Shown here one piece after another: positions 12,752 through 24,299 of a DNA stretch of 24,299 nucleotides. The stretch's first letter is position 1; the number at the start of each line of letters is the position of its first letter. Below the pieces are notes generated by a model. It did not search any database, was not told the origin of the DNA, and saw only the letters and a program-made list of their open reading frames with translations. This stretch comes from Flammula alnicola (taxonomy: Eukaryota; Basidiomycota; Agaricomycetes; Agaricales; Strophariaceae). The DNA lies in contig JADNRV010000570.1 of assembly GCA_015499995.1 (NCBI GenBank), positions 1 to 24,299 of the forward strand. Direction: 5' to 3'. The position numbers were made by a program, and so were the translations under genes.

Positions 12752-15377
12752 TTTTTTTTTTTTTTTTTTTTTTTGATTCAACAAACGCCCCCGTTGTGGC
12801 TGAGCCATATGGTAGGGTAAGTACGTACATGTAATCTAACTGTCTATCTAGTTGTCAGGCAGGTTTCTATTGCAACAGCAGCTACGAGCGACGCATAGCG
12901 TCACTCACAGCGAGCCCCCGTAGCCCGCATGAAATATGTGTATGAATGAGTAAAAGCCTATAATATAGTGGATAAGGTATGTGAGTAGGTGTGATAAGGT
13001 AGCGTATTTGTGTCCCATGTGTGTGTGGACACTATCCTTGGGCTCTGGCTGGCGGTGGGTCGCCGTCGTCGTTTACTTCTGGTATCGTCCCGAAAACTGA
13101 CCGAAAGCGGTCTGTTGTTGCAATGTACTTGAATAGGGCTGGGTAAGTATTTCTGTTCGGAGAGCAATTGCGCTGTCTCGAGTCCGTATCGTCCGCCCCC
13201 TGCCATCATCTGTCGCCTTGCGTTTTCGTGCGCTGGACATCGGATGAGGTAATGGTGTACCGTCTCCTCATGTTCTCTGCAGCATGGGCATGTCGGTGCA
13301 TCTGCCTTGCCAAACCGGTGTAGGTGCTTTGCTAGTGGAACATGGCCGGAGCGTAGTTGGAAGAGAATACTGGCCTGTTTCCGTGTGAGGGGCGCCGTGA
13401 GTTTGAGGAATGCCCGCGATGGTAAGGTACTGTCTATCTGTGAGATGCGTGCATGTCGCGTCGACTTGATCCATGCTTTGCGCGCTAGCGAGTTGAGTTT
13501 CTTGCGATAGCGTTGTTTGACGGCTGATTTGCTGTGGGGTAGCGCCTCCTGTAGCGGCTCTGGAAGTGTCCGGCGGTTGCTCGAGTCACCTTCTGCTGCT
13601 TTCTTCGCCTCCTCGTCGGCTGCCTCGTTCCCTGCGATGTCGACGTGACCTGGTGTCCATCGTATCGTTAGGTCCAGTGCCGGGTGCTGTCTTTGTGCCA
13701 TTGCCAGTTGCTCGTGGAAGATGTCGATAATGTATTGCGAGGGGCCTGGTGTGATCTTTGTTGTCGCTGTAATGGTCGACTGATTGTCGACTCCTATCGT
13801 GGCCTTTCTTACCACTCTCCGCTCCTTCATTAGCAGCTCCAAGCCCAGCGATAGCCCTACCCCTTCGCCCTCATAGACCGTGTGCACCCTCTCCTTGCCC
13901 AGGTACATTCTCATCGACCTTTTCCGCTCTCCGTCACGGAATAACACCGCCGCCGCTCCAATCCCTCCTTTGTATCCTGATCCGTCTGTGTATATTTGTA
14001 CCTCTGCCGCCTCTGCCTCCTCGTCCGCTATCGCCTGTTCCTTTGTATCCGCTATCCGTATTTTGAAGCTCGGCGTCCATTTGGGGGTCTGGCGTGTCGC
14101 CTGTATGGTCTCCATTTCTTTCGGCCTGATGGAATACGTGTGCATTAACTCGTGTAGTGGTGTGGGGTGCTTTTTGACGTAGCGTCCTGCTGCATTGCGG
14201 ACTGGGCCATATAGTGGATGTGTCGGCGGCAGTGTTGCGAGTCGGAGGGCGGCGTCATGTCGTACCTTGTCTACCAGCAGGTTAAAGGGTAGTAGGTTAG
14301 CATGGACGTCCAGCACGTCTGTCGGGGTGGTCCTCATGCCTCCTGTTATCATGATGGCTGCCTTGCGCTGTATCGACGCCAACTTGTTGATCTGTGCTCG
14401 TCCTGCCTTGGGCTCTCGGTGGGCGCCGTCCGTGCGGCGATAGGGGGTCAAGAAGATGTCCGCCGCATATAACATGCGCGGTACTGCTATCCCGAGGTAT
14501 AGCCGTCTGACATGTTTGAAGCTTACGCCGCCTGATGGTCTCGCAAGACGTCCAAACTGTATCATCCAATCCTGACCCTTCGCCAGTGCCGCCGCCTGCT
14601 GGTTCTTCCACTTCAGTTCCTGGTCTATATGTACCCCCAGAAACTTTAACATCTTGCGGTTTGATTCTGTGCCCTTCCACGACCATGGTTGCTCGGGGTG
14701 TTGGTATGCGTTTCCGTGGTATGAATGGATGTGGTATCGTGGTGCGTGCGGCGTCCAGTAGCTGAAACTTCTCGATGCCGAAGGAGCAATTGTGCTTTCT
14801 TGCCCATTCGAGTATACCGCCTTCTCGAGTCATCATGTCTTTCAGCTTTCTGTGCGTTTCTGCGAAATCCTTCCCTGTCGCTACCATCGCAACGTCGTCG
14901 ACAAAGACGAAGGCCCACTCGCCATTTCGCCGCACTGGGACGATGAGAATGCCTGTGTTGTAGAGGATGTAAAGAATGAGTGATTGTGCGTCGCCCTGGT
15001 CCAGGCCGTTGTCAATGATGAACGTCTCTGATCGGTAGTCGTCGAAGACCAGGCTTGTGCGGCGTCCGTCCAGCCGTCTCCGAACCCACTCTACATGCTC
15101 CACTGGCCCCTTGCATCCGCAGATTGTGCAGGAGGACGTCCACTGCTACACTTGGGAACTTGACATCCAGCAGGAGAACCGACGCTACCTCCTTTTTCCT
15201 CCAAGCATCCTTGATGGTTTTGACCACGAGGTGTATTGAGTCAGTCGTCGCGCGTCCCGGCCTGCCTCCGAAGTGGTTCTCTGGTAATACTCCTGACACC
15301 TCCGCCATCTTCACTGCATCCTCTGTTTTGCACATGTTTAGCACCCGAGCCATCCCATCCGAGAGCACGATGGGCCG
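12752..15377 (-). mobile_element. 5'-truncated non-LTR retrotransposon (LINE) with RNase H
   Basis: The element runs right to left. Its 3' end is a 23-nt poly(T) on the + strand (12752-12774), that is a poly(A) tail, after about 180 bp of 3' UTR. It is flanked by the same 11-bp sequence TAGATAGTGGG at 12741-12751 and 15378-15388. Poly(A), target-site duplication and 5' truncation together are the mark of target-primed reverse transcription. The 5' end begins at the start of the RT domain; endonuclease and ORF1 are missing. Confidence 0.9.
12958..15377 (-). pseudogene. LINE ORF2 remnant: reverse transcriptase, RNase H and zinc-knuckle region
   Basis: Three open pieces in different frames make one protein: 15377-about 15100 (LRPIVLSDGMARVLN, PENHFGGRPGRATTDSIH), about 15110-14650 (VEHVEWVRRRLDGR, and FVDDVAMV, the catalytic YxDD-like box) and 14652-12958. 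The last begins LKFLGVHIDQELKW. It holds an RNase H domain with the acidic residues in IYTDGSGY (Asp at 13986-13984), YEGEGVGL, GVDNQST and GNEAADEEA, then a Cys/His stretch (CPCCREHEETVHHYL). Frame breaks at about 15098-15106 and 14640-14655, plus loss of the 5' half, make it non-functional. RNase H after RT is found in the I/Tad groups of LINEs; the clade here was not determined. Confidence 0.85.
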
Positions 15378-15388
15378 TAGATAGTGGG
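15378..15388 (+). repeat. LINE target-site duplication, right copy
   Basis: TAGATAGTGGG, marking the truncated 5' end of the LINE. The empty site would join base 12740 to the sequence from 15378. Confidence 0.85.
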
Positions 15389-15600
15389 TTCAATTTGGCA
15401 GCCCCGACTCGGATAGAGGTATTGTATCTAGTAGGGCCAACCGTTTAAATAATGCAAAGACAAATTGGCCTACGATCACCAGCGAGGAGCATCAGTACTC
15501 GTCAATGCCTGAGCATAAAGAACGTAGTTGAACAGGAAAAATTGATATCGCAACGAATGAATTTTGAGGATTTATCTGAATGGGTCCAATGTATTGTTCT
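15389..15600. other. Short intergenic stretch downstream of CDH
   Basis: AT-rich 3' flank of the CDH gene, between its stop codon and the LINE. No coding signal was seen on either strand. Confidence 0.5.
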
Positions 15601-19115
<3,515 letters not shown>

Positions 19116-19163
19116 TGGCCTGAGAGACGGGGGAACTAAGGAACTTTTGGGGTGGAGGTCGAA

Positions 19164-19170
19164 TTATATA
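19164..19170 (-). promoter_or_regulatory. TATA box of the CDH gene
   Basis: TATATAA on the - strand within GCATATATAATTC, about 50 nt upstream of the CDH start codon at 19115. Spacing and sequence suit a core promoter; no transcript start is shown. Confidence 0.55.
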
Positions 19171-20878
19171 TGCACGCAAGACCGAGCCGTCCGGTGGCAA
19201 ATAGGTAACTGAAGTCACGTCAAATACTCTCTTCCATTTCGCCATAGTTAACTGTGACGCGTAATTCACGAGTGCAGAATGTAGAGACTTGCGGCTAGTG
19301 GTCGGAATGTATGTTACTCGTGACCATTGACTTGTAGGTGTCATCTTCTGTCGCTCGGATAAATTGCAGTAAGGCTGGGGCAATGACGACTTCCTTCGTG
19401 GATGGTTCACTAAGGCTTTTCCGTGTCCGTAGAAAAAATGGAATTGGATACCCCAGAATAAATGACGTGGCGAGACTGAAGACAAGGAATCCGAAGAACG
19501 GCCGCGATATAACCCGGTGGATGATTTAGCTACGAGAAAGCTGCCGGATTGATGTGAAAACCAGGAAGAATAACATCTTTAGCAGTTAGAAGTGAGAGCT
19601 AGCGCCCCGCAAGCGAGCCTGAGTGCTGGAATGATCGGCTTCAGGTTTAGGATCGTGTCACAAGATGCAAGTTCACCAAATAGTTAATCCGAGTCTCCGT
19701 CATGCTCAAGAACAATTCTGCGGATTGCAGAAAGAATCATACTATGTTCCTGGATCTTGGGGCTGTGGGTAATAGTAGATAGAAGGAGCGGCAACTTGAA
19801 AATAAGCAGTCATTTATTGTATATGAATAGAAATAACAGGATTGGACAGTACCTTGTTACCTCTTGAAGATGCCATATAGGGCACTTTCCGCGTGGTCGC
19901 CGTGCGAAACTGTGTTGAATTTAGGGCCCTAGCGCCTCTCCGAGTCCTAGGGCGTATGAATCTGATAGGCATGTGACGCTACCGAGGACAAGAATCTGAA
20001 TGAGGTCTGCAACTATAGTAAAGCAACTCTGCCTTGCCGATGATGATTCCACAGCAGCACGCAGTTGTGCGCAAAGACGTTTTGGAGACTTCGAGTCCAC
20101 TGTGTGCTGAAATATGCCATAAGGATTTTTTGACCTTCAAATGAATGGTGTTTTGATTTGGTAAAATTATGCGCTCACTGATAACGGGAAGCGATACTAA
20201 ATGGAGCGCATGCGTGTTACAGCTGCTTTCATAACGATAGCACCCATCGAAGGGGCCTTGCAAATACCGTTGTCGATGTCCATCTATGTAAGCTTGTCTT
20301 CAACAAGAACGAAAGTTTTTGGGAACCCATCGTTAGGAAGTGGGCAGTAGACTTGAAAATTGAAAGTTGCGAGACGACTCGTGTCAGGTCAATGAGGCCT
20401 AAGCGCTAAGCACTTGTGCAATGAATGAGTATGCTGGCATAAGACCAGAAGTTTGAGTAGACCATGTTTGAAGGCAAGATACAAGAGGTAAGTAGTATCA
20501 AAATTCAAATTGACAGAACAGGGTTGATTGTAATGGATTATTTGTCAACGGCCTCGGGCTTCCAACTTCTGTCCCTGGTCGCCGTTGTTTCGAAATTGCT
20601 CCTGCCTGGTTCGCTGTTGACGACACCGACGACGGCGAAATTCGTTTTGCTCTGCGGGCCCGCTTTTAACTGGGTGTGGTCTCCGATAACCGCGTGTCAT
20701 AGCCAACTCAGATCAAGACGCGTCTTTTTCGTCTTGACTTGTCTCCCCTTTTCTGCTCTTTTATCCCTCATATACCATCCTTGACGCAATACCCTGCCTC
20801 AAGAATCAAGCTCGAGTCAATTGAGCACGACGCGCTGTGATATACGACGAAGCCCTCTGAACTCTGATTATCTGGATC
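19171..20878. other. Long divergent intergenic region between CDH and Spg1
   Basis: About 1.7 kb between two genes transcribed away from each other; it must hold both promoters. No frame shows family resemblance or a convincing exon-intron chain. The largest open stretches (19485-19033 on -, 20464-20784 on +) lack conserved motifs. No tRNA-like or repeat structure was recognised. Confidence 0.5.
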
Positions 20879-21806
20879 ATGTCGGCCTCAGCTTCCTCTT
20901 CGACTTCATCACCCCCCCTGCAGCTGGTCCCAGCAGTCAAGGCGCTAATTCGCTCAGCGAAAATGGCGATGAGAAGAATAGGTGTGCGATCAGTCATCTC
21001 TAGCTATATCTTCCCTCGTTAATCTGGCTCAATAGCGTGGTGATCAAAGTTGGAATGGTGGGGGATTCACAGATCGGGAAGACGAGCTTGATGGTGAAGT
21101 ATGTTGAGGGCAGCTTTGACGAAGACTATATTCAGACGCTGGGTATGTCGACGTACTCAATTCTTTCTGCATGCGCAGCTGACTGGCGAGGAAAAAGGCG
21201 TCAACTTTATGGAGAAGACGATATCTGTTCGGCGAACGACCATCACTTTTTCAATCTGGGACTTGGGCGGCCAAAGGGAGTTCGTCAACATGCTTCCTCT
21301 TGTGTGTAACGATGCCGTCGCGATCCTATTCATGTTTGATCTCTCGCGAAAATCGACACTCAATTCAGTGAAGGAATGGTATCGGCAAGCACGTGGTTTC
21401 AACAAAGTACGTTCTCTTTCACCACGAAGGCCTCTTTCGCACACGATTCCTTCACGATTAAACATATTGATTGACTTATTGAATCTTCAATCAAGAATGC
21501 TATTCCTTTTCTAATCGGCACAAAATTCGACCAGTTCGCGACGTTTCCACGCGATGAGCAAGAAGAGATCACGAAACAGGCGAGTCCACAATATGACGCG
21601 TCCATTTCGGGTGGCTCACTTGTACAATGCAGGCGAAGCGTTTTGCCCGTGCTATGCATGCATCGCTGATATTCTGCTCGACGTCAGCCTCAATAAACGT
21701 GCAGAAGATCTTCAAGATCGTTTTGGCAAAAGCATTTGATCTTAAATGCGTGATACCCGAGATCGAAGGAATAGGGGAGCCAATTCTGGTCTACGTTGAT
21801 GTGTAA
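20879..21806 (+). CDS. spg1: Ras-superfamily small GTPase, Spg1/Tem1 type (225 aa, 5 exons)
   Basis: GTPase at the top of the septation initiation/mitotic exit network, acting at spindle pole bodies. Exons: 20879-20981, 21036-21142, 21198-21406, 21496-21579, 21633-21806. A Ser/Pro-rich N-terminal extension ([13 protein letters not shown]) precedes the G domain: P-loop [12 protein letters not shown] (Gly44-Ser52), [22 protein letters not shown] (G3), [19 protein letters not shown] (G4) and CSTSASI (G5). NFMEKTI and WDLGGQ are characteristic of Spg1/Tem1 rather than Rab or Ras. It ends EPILVYVDV with no prenylation Cys, as in the family. Exon 1 goes out of frame at a run of seven C's (20912-20918); eight would join MSASAS to the downstream frame and give 226 codons. 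Intron 4 starts GCGAGT (21580). The start is the only ATG giving this extension. Confidence 0.9.
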
Positions 21807-24299
21807 GGGATGTGTTTCCCGAGATTCCGAGAGGAACAATGTACAGCGTGGGAGCTCCATTATCTGATACCGACGGGATAAAGGGAAGAAAAGTTTGCGG
21901 TATGTCTTCGTTCCTGCATCTCTTGCGCGATTACAACTGAGAAGTCATCCGCCTATCTAGAACCGTATATCTCAGACGCATGTAAGATGGGGCGTCAACC
22001 CCATTTTTCTGGCCTTTCAGAGCTTGAAACCAAAATACTTGGATACCAAATTCCTCCTTAAAAGGAAACGCTTACCATTCCCCCATTATTGCACCTTTCA
22101 TCTCCTTCGTCGGTATTTATACTCTCTTTTACATCACATATTTTTCTCGCATCCCTTAATAGATTACCGCCTCTCGCGTACCTGTCGTTTCTTTTGGTTT
22201 TCTCGTCGTCTGTGCTATCGTAAACATCCGTTGTGCTGCATCATACATTCTGTTTCGTTTGACTGTCTTCTACCCCCTCTTTTTTATTCCATTCCTGGAG
22301 GAGATCGACATCCCATTGTCCACGGACTTCGTTTCTGCAAAAAGTGGATGTTCAGCCTCATCGGTCACTCACACTCATTGTCTAGGGGAATCTCATTTAT
22401 TTCCTATAAATATACACTTTTCTCCGCTCTGCATCTGTCTTCGCATCCGAGTACATTGTACACCTTCATGACATTCTTTATCCCCATACTATGCCTCTGA
22501 TAATGCATGTGAACCGTAGGACCATTTTAGTCGTTTCGATCGCCAGCATGAGGACTTTGTATATCCGAACCTTTCAAACGTGTGGCCAAGTAAGCGACAG
22601 CACATGAGTACAGGAGTCATTCGACACCTTCCGCTGCGCTTTAAGTGCCGTCGCGGATAAATTTCGATTGTTGCTGCAGCGATAAAAATAGGCTCAATAA
22701 TCGTGGTCAGGCCCACATAAACGGTGTTGGAAATTGGTTTAGTCCGTGTATTATTCACCTTATTATTCTGCATTCCGAAGTAAAGCCAAAGTAATTGTGA
22801 GAGTCAAAAATAGAGTCTTAAAATGGCGTCCGTTATCTTGAGTTAATAATAACAAAGTGATTCTAAGTATGCAGACCGCCGACTATTAAGCTCATGGCGT
22901 TCACAAAAATATCGACAAGGGAGTTACGAACGAGAATCTGGCTGAACCCAGCTCGAGGTTAGAGCGTCAAGTGAGGCGGTCTGATTTCGAGAGAACGGCG
23001 TGAGTGGAAAGGTCGTGTGAGTTGCCAGTTGGTTGCCACTGAGAAAGCGGGCTTAAATCCACAACCACCATTGGGCTGAAGTGGCTTGTTAAATAAGGCC
23101 GGCGGAGACCTTTCTCGGAGAAATAAACGTAGCGGACACATATTTATATGCGAGTGCCGCCGATTTAGTCCTGGGGCCTGCTGTTGGGAGACAGTCAACT
23201 AAATCAAGCTAGTCACTGGACAGAGAATGACATACGTAGCAGGTAAATCCGCGTCGAGTCCCTGTTCAAGCAGGTCGACATCTTCCAGCATCTTGTGAAC
23301 TCGCATGCCTCCTTTTCGACGATACCTGGTCCCCGAGAGTACTAAGTCTGAATCGAAAAGAACCCATGTTCGGCTGCACTTTTAAAAGGTCGGATGCGGA
23401 GGGTACATCTACCGGTAGATAGGCCACGGGAGAGAAGCTGAGTGAAGGTACATGCAAGGGGATGCAAGGGGAGAAATATCAACCTGAAGGTCCTGAAGCA
23501 TGGCCAGCGAGGGCCAGCGACTTCAAATGAGTCACTTATAAGGAATCTCTCCCGTGAGCCGCGTGTTATGTTAACTCCGGTTAACTCCGATTACCAACAA
23601 CTTTGTCATGACAATGTTTTGATTCCTTTTCAGTCTGACTTTCTCCTTCAACATGTCGCATGATACACAAGTCTGGCTAACAAACCCTAAACGCTTCTTG
23701 GGCATCATACGATATATACTTTCCATGTGATCCGCCATGCTTCTATCGAGCCTTGATCTATGGATTTCTACAAGTTTGGATATACACCCGTACTTTCCGT
23801 TTCACTTTCCCTAGCTTGACCAGGAGAGCAAGGGCCCAAAATGGTCTCTCTTCTGTTATCTAGCGACGATACACCACTGTGCTAGTTGCTCCGATTACTT
23901 GTTATCTGAAACCTTTGACTTTGAATGCCTTGACGAGGGTCTCAGAAAGCCAAAAGACAACGAACGACTAAAGCTCAAGAGAATATCACACTTGTAGTCG
24001 AGTATGGCCAATTTAGAAGAATCTATCTAGGAACTCTGTCGTTGAAAGCTGGCCTTGTCTCCAAAAATATCTTCATTTGACGCATGGGCTACCGTCGGCT
24101 GATTCGGTATAATTGTGGCTGACTTGGCTGGCCCGCACATACTTAGTAGCAAGGAAGCATCTGAGCCACCATGCGTTCTGTTTGTCTGGCCACAGGAATC
24201 AATGGACACCGCATGCATTGGTTAATGCTCTCTTCTCTTACCTGCCTGGGAGCTTTCTGTAAAACTACAAATACCCTACGAAGAAGACATACCTAGTTT
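21807..24299. other. Region without a supported gene
   Basis: About 2.5 kb downstream of Spg1. The first 700 bases are strongly pyrimidine-rich on + (about 22040-22500), which keeps frames open without giving protein-like sequence. The rest shows no conserved domain, no exon chain and no RNA gene that I recognise. Short tandem duplications cluster at 23452-23589. The promoter or end of a gene beyond the window may lie here. Confidence 0.45.
23452..23589 (+). repeat. Cluster of short tandem duplications (9-10 bp units)
   Basis: Four separate doublets in 138 bp: ATGCAAGGGG twice (23452-23471), CCTGAAG twice at a 9-bp step (23483-23498), GGCCAGCGA twice at a 10-bp step (23502-23520) and GTTAACTCCG twice (23570-23589). 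The unit sequences are unrelated to one another. Confidence 0.8.

Noticed and set aside
14195..14443. Open frames on + across 13300-15450
   Set aside because: All are antisense to the LINE RT/RNase H region and show no motif of their own.
20464..20784. 106-codon hydrophobic open frame upstream of Spg1
   Set aside because: No family resemblance or splice context; more likely the Spg1 promoter and 5' leader.
22024..22500. 158-codon open frame on + with many Phe, Leu, Ser and His
   Set aside because: It lies in a pyrimidine-rich tract that rarely makes stop codons; the product has no conserved motif and a second frame is open too.
23260..23300. Short hairpin-like stretch resembling a tRNA arm (CCTGTTCAAGCAGG)
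   Set aside because: No acceptor stem, A box or proper B box could be placed around it.

Overview
The window looks like genomic DNA of a filamentous basidiomycete, probably an Agaricomycete that degrades wood or litter. The evidence is: genes split into many short exons by introns of about 50-100 nt, a class-I-type cellobiose dehydrogenase (haem domain plus flavin domain) as in white-rot fungi, a Ty3/gypsy element with a chromodomain, and a LINE with an RNase H domain. No tRNA, rRNA, CRISPR array or bacterial-type operon was seen.

Layout, left to right. (1) 1-3762: the 3' part of a Ty3/gypsy chromovirus-type retrotransposon on +, with RNase H, integrase, GPY/F module, chromodomain, a long unknown C-terminal extension and a 235-bp 3' LTR ending in 8-bp inverted repeats. 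(2) 4491-6101: aldo-keto reductase gene A on +, 11 exons. (3) 6819-9747: a DEAH-box RNA helicase of the Prp43/DHX15 type on -, 11 exons. (4) 10265-11868: aldo-keto reductase gene B on +, a close copy of A with the same 11-exon structure; the two copies flank the helicase. (5) 12752-15377: a 5'-truncated LINE on -, bounded by a poly(A) tail and a target-site duplication. (6) 15601-19115: cellobiose dehydrogenase on -, 22 exons including a 9-nt microexon. (7) 20879-21806: a Spg1/Tem1-type small GTPase on +, 5 exons. (8) 21807-24299: no gene that can be supported.

The genes serve different processes and are separately transcribed: extracellular cellulose oxidation (CDH), carbonyl reduction (AKR pair), spliceosome disassembly and ribosome biogenesis (Prp43), and the mitotic exit/septation switch (Spg1/Tem1).

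Three patterns run across the window. First, eleven single-base indels interrupt otherwise well-conserved coding exons: six in the helicase, three in CDH, one in Spg1 and one in AKR-B. Correcting them restores whole-number codon counts (770, 777, 226 and 316), many lie in short homopolymers, and the affected genes include an essential one. Uncorrected sequencing error is therefore more likely than gene death, though the sequence alone cannot decide. Second, four of about 55 inferred introns begin with GC rather than GT, one each in AKR-A, Prp43, CDH and Spg1. Third, both retroelements are broken copies. Gene models were made by hand from splice signals and remembered family consensus; no alignment or database search was run.
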